In this document: positions 1 through 7,341 of the stretch, in pieces
Layout of the letters: every line of letters begins with the position of its first letter
How positions within the stretch are numbered: the first letter of the stretch is position 1
Assembly (NCBI GenBank): GCA_041190985.1
Contig: JBEEPT010000285.1
Coordinates: forward strand, 1-12,752
Direction of reading: 5' to 3'
From: Malikia sp041190985
GTDB lineage: Bacteria; Pseudomonadota; Gammaproteobacteria; Burkholderiales; Burkholderiaceae_C
DNA: 12,752 nucleotides
Translations under genes and position numbers: made by a program
The notes under the pieces: model-generated
What the model was told of the DNA's origin: nothing
What the model saw: the letters and a program-made list of their open reading frames with translations, nothing else
Databases searched by the model: none

Positions 1-980
<980 letters not shown>

Positions 981-986
981 CCTGGG

Positions 987-1027
987 CCGTCCTTGGGCTG
1001 CTGCGATCCGGCTGCAGGCCAGGACGG
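987..1027 (+). terminator. Hairpin just after sdaA, possible terminator or mRNA 3' end
   Basis: Seven bases after the sdaA stop, CCGTCCT (987-993) pairs perfectly with AGGACGG (1021-1027). Inside it, GGGCTGC (995-1001) pairs with GCAGGCC (1014-1020) with one mismatch, giving about 13 pairs, one bulged T and a 12-base loop. No T-run follows, so it is not a classic intrinsic terminator. It could stabilise the transcript end or help factor-dependent termination. The remainder of the gap up to 1142 shows no clear promoter. Confidence 0.45.
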
Positions 1028-1142
1028 ATACACCGCCCCATACCCGACATGCCAGCAGGGCCATTGCCTGCAGGCCCCTGGCGGGCTGGGTAAACTCCCC
1101 TCACCTAGGTAGCAGATTGGTGCTAATGCACCGAGGGGGCAT

Positions 1143-1442
1143 ATGGAAACCGCCAGCGAAAGCCTGTCGCCCGCGACCGAGACCTACCTGCGCTCGGTTC
1201 CCAAGCTGAAGTACCCGAGCGCGCTGGTGACCGCGTACCCGCGCATCGCCAACCAGATCGTGGCGCTCAGCTCGGACGTCGAGGCGCTCAAGACCTATTT
1301 CGACTCGCTCACCAGCGACCTGCGCGGTGGGCGCCATGGTTTTCCCTTCGACGTCCTGATGGACATCCACGCCTTGCGCGATGCCATCGTGGGCGACCAG
1401 ACCGGCTTCGTGGTCGACGACCGCAACAAGTGGGTCTCCTGA
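1143..1442 (+). CDS. Conserved-looking hypothetical protein, 99 residues
   Basis: I do not recognise a named domain. The ATG at 1143 is preceded by a strong GAGGGGG ribosome-binding site (1133-1139) with three bases between, which supports both the gene and the start. The protein is small, soluble and mixed in charge, with no signal peptide, membrane helix or cysteine. Features include an N-terminal helical-looking stretch, the segment YPRIANQIVAL (about residues 38-48), a Gly/Arg patch LRGGRHGFPF (60-69) and an acidic-aromatic C-terminus ending in KWVS. It looks like small cytosolic proteins I associate with Comamonadaceae-type genomes, but that is memory of style, not a search result. It ends nine bases before the stop of the convergent dioxygenase gene. 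It is 162 bases downstream of sdaA, so it is probably transcribed on its own. No function is proposed. Confidence 0.85.
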   Translation: METASESLSPATETYLRSVPKLKYPSALVTAYPRIANQIVALSSDVEALKTYFDSLTSDLRGGRHGFPFDVLMDIHALRDAIVGDQTGFVVDDRNKWVS

Positions 1443-1451
1443 CCCCGCAGC

Positions 1452-2267
1452 TCAGTTCAACTCGATCGCATCCATCGACAGGTAGCGGTACATGACCTCG
1501 CGGTTGAAGTAGCGGGGTTCGGACGCGTCCGGCTGGCCCCAGCCGGCGGCACCGAGCGCGAAATACAGCGGCAGGTAGTGCTCGTCGGTCGGATGCGCGC
1601 GCTCCGCGTGCGGCGCCTGGCGCCGGTAGTCGAACAGGCGCTCGCAGTCCTGCGCCATCAATGCCTGCTCGACCCAGGCCGAGAATTCCTGCACATAGGG
1701 CGCGGGCGCGGCATCCCAGGCGGGCCGGCCGGTGAAGAACTCGCGCAGGTTGTGCGTCATGCTGCCCGAAGCCACGATCAGCACGCCCTGTTCGCGCAAG
1801 CCGGCGAGCGCCCGTCCCATCGCGTAGAGCTGCGCCGGCTCGAAATAGGCCGGCAGCGAGACCTGCAGCACCGGCAGGTCGGCCTGTGGCAGCATGTGCA
1901 GCAGCGGCATCCAGGCGCCATGGTCGTAGGGGCGCGCGGGATCGGCCTGCGCCGGAATGCCGGCGGCCTGCAGCGCATCGAGCACCTGCCGGGCGATCTC
2001 CGGCGCGCCGGGAGCGGGGTACTGCAGGCGATAGAGCGGCTCGGGAAAACCGCCGAAGTCGTGCCAAGTGGCCGGACGCGCTCCGCTCATCACCTCGACG
2101 CCGGCCGACATCCAGTGCGGCGACATCACGAGCACGGCGCGGATGCCGCCGAGCGCGCGCAGCTGGTCGCCCATCGCGCGCAGCGCTGGACCAGTCCGGC
2201 CAGGCTCGAACACGAGCATGGGTGAGCCGTGCGAGATGAAGAGTACGGGAAGTCGGGGATCGTTCAT
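1452..2267 (-). CDS. ygiD: DODA-type extradiol aromatic ring-opening dioxygenase (YgiD/4,5-DOPA dioxygenase family)
   Basis: A class III (LigB-like) extradiol dioxygenase that cleaves catecholic rings with a metal centre. Family members bind zinc or non-heme iron; the E. coli member YgiD opens L-DOPA at the 4,5 bond. The 271-residue product matches the family's usual 260-275. Visible signatures in order: FISHGSPM with His13, MSPHW with His51, HDFGGFPEPLY (69-79), YDHGAW with His116, ASGSMTHNL with His172, and EHYLPLYFALGAAG near residue 225. The histidines at 13, 51 and 172 sit where the family's metal ligands lie. I chose the ATG at 2267 because MNDPRLPVLFISHG places the HGSP motif as in relatives; the open frame runs 31 codons further upstream without family-like sequence. 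The Shine-Dalgarno signal is weak. The native substrate is unknown; no other catechol pathway gene is adjacent. It is divergent from aroE and convergent with the 99-residue gene. Confidence 0.93.
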   Translation of the reverse strand: MNDPRLPVLFISHGSPMLVFEPGRTGPALRAMGDQLRALGGIRAVLVMSPHWMSAGVEVMSGARPATWHDFGGFPEPLYRLQYPAPGAPEIARQVLDALQAAGIPAQADPARPYDHGAWMPLLHMLPQADLPVLQVSLPAYFEPAQLYAMGRALAGLREQGVLIVASGSMTHNLREFFTGRPAWDAAPAPYVQEFSAWVEQALMAQDCERLFDYRRQAPHAERAHPTDEHYLPLYFALGAAGWGQPDASEPRYFNREVMYRYLSMDAIELN

Positions 2268-2426
2268 GTGCTTGCGTCCAGTCTGCGGGTCCTTGCGCCC
2301 TGCCCCGGACTTTAGCGCGCCCCTTGGCTGGCGCCGTTCTGCTTGCGCACGAGACTGCATTCAAAAAATCTGAGTGCCCGCATGAGCGAAAATCGCCGCC
2401 AACACCATCCGAACGAGCACCACGAC

Positions 2427-3263
2427 ATGTCCAGTCCCGACCGTTACGCCGTCATCGGCAACCCCATCAGCCAGAGCAAGTCGCCGCTGATCCACATGGC
2501 CTTCGCCCAGGAGACCGGGCAGGACCTGGTCTACACCGCCATCGAAGGCCCGCTGGGGCGCTTTGCCGAAACGGTGGATGCCTTCCGTGCCGAGGGCGGC
2601 CGCGGACTGAACGTGACCCTGCCGTTCAAGCTCGACGCCTGCGCCTATGCCACCGACCTGTCAGATGACGCGCGCGCCGCCGGCGCCGCCAACGCGCTGA
2701 AGTTCGAGGGCAGCCGCGCCTGGGCGCAGAACTTCGACGGCGTCGGGCTGGTGCGCGACATCACACACAACCTCGGCCACGCCCTCAGGGCCAAGCGCGT
2801 GCTGCTGCTGGGCGCGGGCGGCGCCAGCCGCGGCGCCATCCTGCCGATCCTGAACCAGGCGCCCGCCTGCCTGTTCGTCGCCAACCGCACCGCTGCCAAG
2901 GCCAGCGAGCTGGTGCGATCCTTCCACGCCAGCGGCGCCCCCGCGACGCTGCAGGGCGGCGGCCTGGACGAGCTGGGCCACGACGCCTTCGACGTGATCA
3001 TCAACGCGACCTCGGCCAGCCTGAGCGCCGAGACGCCGGCGCTGCCGGTCTCGGCCTTCGTCGCCGACGGCCTGGCCTACGACATGGTCTACGGCAAGGG
3101 CCTGACGCCCTTCCTGAAGCTCGCCCGCCAGGCCGGCGTGCGCCACCTCGCCGACGGCGCCGGCATGCTGGTCGAGCAGGCCGCCGAGGCCTTCGCCTGG
3201 TGGCGCGGCGTGCGTCCCGAGACGCGCGCGATGATCGAGCGCATCAGCTCGCCGCTGGTCTGA
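2427..3263 (+). CDS. aroE: Shikimate 5-dehydrogenase
   Basis: Reduces 3-dehydroshikimate to shikimate with NADPH in the cytosolic aromatic amino acid pathway. From the chosen ATG the protein has 278 residues (E. coli AroE about 272). Substrate-domain motifs are VIGNPISQSKSP (9-20) and NVTLPFK (62-68) with the catalytic Lys68, followed by QNFDGVG with catalytic Asp104. The nucleotide-binding domain carries LLLGAGGASRGA (127-138) and ANRTAAKA (152-159), an NRT pattern typical of NADP-preferring AroE. INATS (192-196), YDMVYGKGLTPFL (218-230) and DGAGMLVEQAAEAF (243-256) complete the family set. The start at 2427 puts the protein's first strand at the usual distance; two in-frame upstream starts, at 2343 and 2382, add residues without family character. 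No strong ribosome-binding site is seen at any of them. The last 20 bases overlap the end of the opposing transporter gene. Confidence 0.97.
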   Translation: MSSPDRYAVIGNPISQSKSPLIHMAFAQETGQDLVYTAIEGPLGRFAETVDAFRAEGGRGLNVTLPFKLDACAYATDLSDDARAAGAANALKFEGSRAWAQNFDGVGLVRDITHNLGHALRAKRVLLLGAGGASRGAILPILNQAPACLFVANRTAAKASELVRSFHASGAPATLQGGGLDELGHDAFDVIINATSASLSAETPALPVSAFVADGLAYDMVYGKGLTPFLKLARQAGVRHLADGAGMLVEQAAEAFAWWRGVRPETRAMIERISSPLV

Positions 3264-4425
3264 TCCGGCGCTGCGCGGCCAGCATGCGCCAGGCCGCGCC
3301 GCAGGCGAGCAGCGCGGTGGCAGCCGCCAGCCAGAACACCGCCTGCAGGCCCCAGCGCGGGCCGATCCAGGCTCCCAGCAGGCCGCCGGTCACGCCCGAC
3401 AGGCCGTAGCCCAGCGCCGAGTAGAGCGCCTGGCCGCGCCCGCGCAGCCGGGCCGGGAAATGCTCGCCCAGCAAGGCGATGCAGACCGAATGGTGGGCCG
3501 CGAAGGTGATGGCGTTCAGCAGCTGGACCGCGAACAGCAGCCAGAGCCAGTCGCCGCAGGCGACCGTGAGCGCGAAGCGCAGCGCCGCCAGCCCGCTTGC
3601 GAGCAGCAGCCAGCCGCCGTGGCTCAGGCGCGGCAGCCAGCGCGCCTGGGTGAAGAACCAGCCGATCTCGATCAGCACCGAAACGGCCCAGAGCAGTCCG
3701 ATGACGGACTTGCCGTAGCCGAGCGCGTCGAGGTAGAGCGAGAAATACAGGTAGAGCGCCACATGCGCGAGCACATGCAGGAAGACCGAGACGAAGAACC
3801 AGGCCACCTCGGGCCGGCGCAGCACCGACCAGACCGGCTCGGGGCGCTGCCCCGCATGCGCCGGCTCGCGCTCGTCCGGTAGCCACCAGCTGCTGGCGAC
3901 GACCAGCGCCAGCGTGCCGGCGCTCCAGGCCGGAAAGCCGCCCATGCCGCGCGCCTCGAACCAGGCGCCGGCCGCCACCACCGTGAGCAGGAAGCCGGCC
4001 GAGCCGCACAAGCGCACGCGGCCATAGAGCCGGGCGTCGAAGCCGCCGGAGCGGCTGACGCGCTGCGCCATCGCAGCCTCGCTCATCGGCATCATGGCGC
4101 TGGTGTGGGTGAACATCAGCAGCAGCACGCCGGCCAGCCCCCACAGGCCCGGCCCGAGCCATAAGCCGGCGCTGCAGGCCAGCGCGACCGTGGCACAGAA
4201 GCGCAGCAGGCGCACGCGCTCGCCCGTGTGGTCGCTCAGCCAGCCCCAGGCGTAGGGCGCGAACAGCCGCGTGGCCGACTGCATCGAGGTCAGCAGGCTG
4301 ATCGCGAACAGGCCGACGCCGGCGTCCTTGAGCCAGAGCGGCAGGTAGGGATTGAAGAAGCCGATGTGCGCGAAGTAGCTCGCCGACAGCGCGGCGAAGG
4401 GCAGCAGCTCGCGCCCGCGGCTCAA
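3244..4425 (-). CDS. MFS transporter, HcaT/LacY-like (MFS_1_like) group
   Basis: Twelve-helix inner-membrane carrier of the major facilitator superfamily, 393 residues (typical 380-410). Hydrophobic segments alternate with short loops. GWLSDHTGERVRLLR (61-75) is the cytoplasmic loop 2-3 'motif A' region. YGRVRLCGSAGFLL (134-147) is the loop-to-helix signature of the HcaT/nucleoside-symporter-like branch, and LRGRGQALYSALGYG (327-341) is the equivalent in the C-terminal half. The start codon is TTG (rc of 4423-4425), the most upstream start in frame; it gives the natural N-terminus before helix 1, while the next ATG would remove that helix. Only four bases separate it from the aroC stop and a GAGG overlaps that stop, so translation is probably coupled to aroC. 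Substrate unknown: family members carry aromatic acids, sugars or nucleosides. The aroC linkage makes an aromatic or shikimate-type solute a reasonable guess only. Its 3' end overlaps aroE. Confidence 0.92.
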   Translation of the reverse strand: MSRGRELLPFAALSASYFAHIGFFNPYLPLWLKDAGVGLFAISLLTSMQSATRLFAPYAWGWLSDHTGERVRLLRFCATVALACSAGLWLGPGLWGLAGVLLLMFTHTSAMMPMSEAAMAQRVSRSGGFDARLYGRVRLCGSAGFLLTVVAAGAWFEARGMGGFPAWSAGTLALVVASSWWLPDEREPAHAGQRPEPVWSVLRRPEVAWFFVSVFLHVLAHVALYLYFSLYLDALGYGKSVIGLLWAVSVLIEIGWFFTQARWLPRLSHGGWLLLASGLAALRFALTVACGDWLWLLFAVQLLNAITFAAHHSVCIALLGEHFPARLRGRGQALYSALGYGLSGVTGGLLGAWIGPRWGLQAVFWLAAATALLACGAAWRMLAAQRRIRPAAS

Positions 4426-4429
4426 GGCC

Positions 4430-5524
4430 TCAGCGGCCCGCCGCGATGTCGGGCGTGGCGACGCGCACGTCGCCGCACTGGGCGCGATGGCGCAGCGCGT
4501 GGTCCATCAGCACCAGCGCCAGCAGCGCCTCGGCGATCGGGGTGGCGCGGATGCCGACGCAGGGGTCGTGGCGACCCTTGGTGATGACCTCGGTCGGCGC
4601 GCCCTCGACGTCGATCGACTCGCGCGGGATCAGGATCGAGCTGGTCGGCTTGATCGCGATCGAGACCTCGATGTCCTGGCCGGTGCTGATGCCGCCCAGG
4701 ATGCCACCGGCGTTGTTGCTCAGGAAGCCTGCCGGCGTGAGCGAGTCGCCGTGCGTGCTGCCGCGCTGCGCCACGCTGGCGAAACCGGCGCCGATCTCGA
4801 CGCCCTTGACCGCATTGAGGCCCATCATCGCGTAGGCGATGTCGGCGTCGAGCTTGTCGTAGAGCGGCTCGCCCAGGCCGACCGGCACGTTCTGCGCCGT
4901 CACGCGCAGACGCGCGCCGCAGGAGTCGCCCGACTTGCGCAGCTCGTTCATGTAGCCTTCCAGAGCACTCACGTCGGCGACTGGCGCGAAGAAGGGGTTG
5001 TGCGGCACGTGCTCCCAGCTCTCGAACGGAATCTCGACCTCGCCGATCGCGGTCATGCAGCCGAGGAAGCTGGTGCCGTACTTCTCCTTCAGCCACTTCT
5101 TGGCCACCGCGCCGGCCGCGACCGTGGGCGCGGTCAGGCGCGCCGAGGAGCGGCCGCCGCCGCGCGGGTCGCGGATGCCGTACTTGTGCCAGTAGGCATA
5201 GTCGGCATGGCCGGGACGGAAGCTCTGCAGGATGTTGCCGTAGTCCTTGCTGCGCTGGTCGGTGTTCTGGATCAGCAGCGCGATCGGGGTGCCGGTGGTC
5301 CGGCCCTCGTAGACGCCGCTCAGGATCTGGACCTGGTCGGGCTCGTTGCGCTGGGTCACGAACTTGCTGGTGCCGGGGCGGCGGCGGTCGAGGTCGTGCT
5401 GGATGTCCGCCTCGGACAGTTCCATGCCCGGGGGGCAGCCGTCGATCACGCAGCCTATGGCCGGGCCGTGCGATTCGCCGAAGTTGGTGACGGTGAAGAG
5501 TTTGCCGAAAGTGTTGCCGCTCAT
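4430..5524 (-). CDS. aroC: Chorismate synthase
   Basis: Converts 5-enolpyruvylshikimate 3-phosphate to chorismate, the last common step to aromatic amino acids, folates and quinones; it needs reduced FMN. The 364-residue product matches the bacterial size (E. coli about 361). All three family signatures are present: GESHGPAIGCVIDG (16-29) with His19, RGGGRSSARLTA (121-132) and GRHDPCVGIRATPIAEA (317-333). His106 in FRPGHADY corresponds to the second catalytic histidine. SNNAGGILGGISTGQ (269-283) is the conserved FMN/substrate loop. The ATG at 5524 gives the canonical MSGNTFGKLF beginning. The only Shine-Dalgarno-like sequence is a GGGATAA stretch about 8-14 bases upstream. The gene is followed at four bases by the MFS gene, so the two form a likely operon. 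It is divergent from the subtilase gene across a 161-base gap that contains both promoters. Confidence 0.98.
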   Translation of the reverse strand: MSGNTFGKLFTVTNFGESHGPAIGCVIDGCPPGMELSEADIQHDLDRRRPGTSKFVTQRNEPDQVQILSGVYEGRTTGTPIALLIQNTDQRSKDYGNILQSFRPGHADYAYWHKYGIRDPRGGGRSSARLTAPTVAAGAVAKKWLKEKYGTSFLGCMTAIGEVEIPFESWEHVPHNPFFAPVADVSALEGYMNELRKSGDSCGARLRVTAQNVPVGLGEPLYDKLDADIAYAMMGLNAVKGVEIGAGFASVAQRGSTHGDSLTPAGFLSNNAGGILGGISTGQDIEVSIAIKPTSSILIPRESIDVEGAPTEVITKGRHDPCVGIRATPIAEALLALVLMDHALRHRAQCGDVRVATPDIAAGR

Positions 5525-5588
5525 GGCTAGCGATTATCCCAGAGCAACGCTGAAATGGCGGATCGCTGCCGCAGGACACCAACCTCCC

Positions 5589-5614
5589 AAAATGGCAACC
5601 ATAGATGCCATATT
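5589..5614. promoter_or_regulatory. Interrupted palindrome upstream of protease promoter, candidate operator
   Basis: AAAATGGCA (5589-5597) and TGCCATATT (5606-5614) are inverted copies matching at 8 of 9 positions, separated by eight bases. The centre lies about 58 bases before the predicted start of the subtilase transcript, and the right arm ends nine bases before its -35 box. That is a typical place for an activator site. A further copy of the half-site AAATGGC occurs at 5553-5559 in the same orientation as the left arm. The gap is shared with aroC, so either gene could be the target. No regulator is identified. Confidence 0.4.
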
Positions 5615-5623
5615 CACCCGCGA

Positions 5624-5653
5624 TTGACCCAAACACGCCCCCAGTCCTAATAT
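5624..5653 (+). promoter_or_regulatory. Sigma-70-type promoter of the subtilase gene
   Basis: TTGACC (5624-5629) as -35 and TAATAT (5648-5653) as -10 are separated by 18 bases; each differs from consensus by one or two positions. Transcription would begin near 5660, leaving a short leader of about 25 bases with GAAGG (5674-5678) seven bases before the ATG at 5686. This is the best promoter match in the window and sits in a locally AT-richer stretch. Confidence 0.7.
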
Positions 5654-5685
5654 GAGCAAGTCGATACCCACCTGAAGGCTGTCAC

Positions 5686-7257
5686 ATGCCATCCATACCC
5701 TTGCGCTCCATCGCACTTGCTGCCGCGCTGGCATCGGCCCTGGCCACCACCGCCCGGGCCCAGCCGCCGGTACAGGCCAGCGATCCCCCGGTAGAGCGAG
5801 CCTCGACGCCGATCCCGGGCCAGTACCTGATCCTGTTCAAGCAGGAAGTCGCAGACCCGGAGCGCGAAGGCAAGGACATCGCCATCCAGGCCGGCGGCCG
5901 CGTGCTGCACCATTACCGCCACGCCATCAAGGGCGTGGCGATCCAGGTATCCGAGCACGCCGCAGCCGCGCTCGAGAACGCCTTGCGCCGCAATCCCAAC
6001 GTCGAATCCTTCGAACAGGATGCGACCGTGCACATCAACGAAGAAGTGAATGAGGTAACGCAAAGTCCCGCCACCTGGGGGCTGGACCGGATCGACCATC
6101 GTGAGCTGCCGCCGACTCTCGACGGGCAGTACCACTACAACTACACCGGCAAAGAGGTCCACGCCTTCATCATCGACACCGGCATCCGCAGCACCCACAC
6201 GGAATTCACGGACAACAGGGTGAAAACGGGCACGACCACCATCAACGACGGCCGCGGGACCGATGACTGCCACGGCCACGGCACCCATGTCGCCGGAACC
6301 GTCGGCGGCTCGACCTACGGCGTGGCCAAGGGGGTCAATCTGGTGCCGGTGCGCGTGCTCGACTGCAAGGGCTCGGGCACCTGGAGCGGCGTGGTCGCGG
6401 GAATAGACTGGGTCACGCAACAGAAAAAGACCGTGCCGGTGGCGTCCGCCGTCGGCAACATGTCGCTCGGCGGCGGCTACTCGAGCATAGTCAACGCTGC
6501 GGTGGACGGCGCCGTCACCGCGGGCGTGACCATGGTGGTCGCGGCCGGCAACAGCAATTTCAACGCCTGCAACTACTCGCCGGCATCGGCTCCCCGGGCG
6601 ATCACGGTCGGTGCCACCACCAGCACCGATGCCCGCTCCAGCTACTCGAACCACGGCAGCTGCCTGGACCTGTTCGCACCGGGTTCATCCATCACCTCGG
6701 CCTGGAACACCAGCGACAGCGCGACCAACACCATCAGCGGCACCTCGATGGCGTCGCCCCACGTGACGGGCGTCGCGGCGCTGGCGCTGGCTGCCAGGGG
6801 TGACGCGTCACCGGCTGCCGTCACCAAGTTCCTGGTCGACGGCTCGACCAAGAATGTCGTGGGTTCGCCCGGCCCGGCGTCTCCCAACCGCCTGCTCTAC
6901 TCGCTGACCTTCGGCGTGCCGCCGACGGAGCCGACGGGCAGGGTCAGTGACATCTCGACTTCTACCAGCATGTCCAGCAAGCAGAACTGGCGCGCTTCCG
7001 CCACCGTGACGATCACCGACACGAGCAGTCCGCCAGTGCCGCTGCCGGACATCAGCGTCTCGGGCAGCTTCAGCAACGGCGGCGGCGACAAGAGTTGCGT
7101 CACGGGCACGAGCGGCACATGCACGATGAGCAGCAGCAACCTGTCCAGTCGCAGTACGGCATCGACCGCCTTCACGGTCACCGGCCTCAGCGGATTCGTC
7201 CACTACGACTCCACCAAAAACATTGAAACGTCCGAGACCATCTACCGGCCACAATAA
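5686..7257 (+). CDS. Secreted S8 subtilisin-like serine protease, aqualysin/proteinase K type, with C-terminal beta domain
   Basis: Secreted endoprotease precursor, 523 residues. Order: signal peptide 1-26 (hydrophobic core, cleavage after ARA); inhibitor-I9 propeptide about 43-118 beginning GQYLILFK; mature enzyme starting near residue 124 with TQSPATWGLDRID, very like the start of mature aqualysin I. The catalytic triad is Asp164 (FIIDTG), His198 (GHGTHVAG) and Ser354 (GTSMASPHV), with oxyanion Asn289 (AAGNS). Cys195/Cys227 and Cys295/Cys326 are 32 and 31 apart, the spacing I recall for the two aqualysin disulfides. After about residue 411 comes a 113-residue Ser/Thr-rich tail with Ig-like strand pattern (ATVTITD, ISVSGSFSNG, AFTVTG) and a third close pair, Cys471/Cys479. 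In aqualysin a C-terminal extension of similar size aids export and is removed; the same role here is inference. The start has a good ribosome-binding site (5674-5678). The M4 protease gene follows after 84 bases on the same strand. Confidence 0.96.
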   Translation: MPSIPLRSIALAAALASALATTARAQPPVQASDPPVERASTPIPGQYLILFKQEVADPEREGKDIAIQAGGRVLHHYRHAIKGVAIQVSEHAAAALENALRRNPNVESFEQDATVHINEEVNEVTQSPATWGLDRIDHRELPPTLDGQYHYNYTGKEVHAFIIDTGIRSTHTEFTDNRVKTGTTTINDGRGTDDCHGHGTHVAGTVGGSTYGVAKGVNLVPVRVLDCKGSGTWSGVVAGIDWVTQQKKTVPVASAVGNMSLGGGYSSIVNAAVDGAVTAGVTMVVAAGNSNFNACNYSPASAPRAITVGATTSTDARSSYSNHGSCLDLFAPGSSITSAWNTSDSATNTISGTSMASPHVTGVAALALAARGDASPAAVTKFLVDGSTKNVVGSPGPASPNRLLYSLTFGVPPTEPTGRVSDISTSTSMSSKQNWRASATVTITDTSSPPVPLPDISVSGSFSNGGGDKSCVTGTSGTCTMSSSNLSSRSTASTAFTVTGLSGFVHYDSTKNIETSETIYRPQ

Positions 7258-7274
7258 GCCCGGACAGCCAACAT

Positions 7275-7297
7275 CCCGCCGGCTTCTGGCCGTCGGG
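7275..7297 (+). other. Small hairpin between the two protease genes
   Basis: CCCGCCGG (7275-7282) pairs with CCGTCGGG (7290-7297) with one mismatch across a seven-base loop. No T-run follows, so it is unlikely to stop transcription. It may be an mRNA-stability or partial-attenuation element between two co-transcribed genes, or chance in GC-rich DNA. No separate promoter is evident in this 84-base gap. Confidence 0.3.
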
Positions 7298-7341
7298 CAT
7301 CAGCCCCAGGCGAAGTGCCTGTTTCCATCCCGGAGAACGCC

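Noticed and set aside
2268..2360. 31-codon upstream extension of the dioxygenase
   Set aside because: It is basic, not family-like, and would push the HGSP motif away from its usual position near residue 13.
5533..5538. GATAAT on the minus strand as -10 of aroC
   Set aside because: It has no -35 partner and would start the transcript only a few bases before the ATG; leaderless expression cannot be supported from this alone.
7315..7341. GTG start for the M4 protease
   Set aside because: It lies upstream of the GGAGA ribosome-binding site that serves the ATG at 7342, and would place polar residues before the signal peptide.
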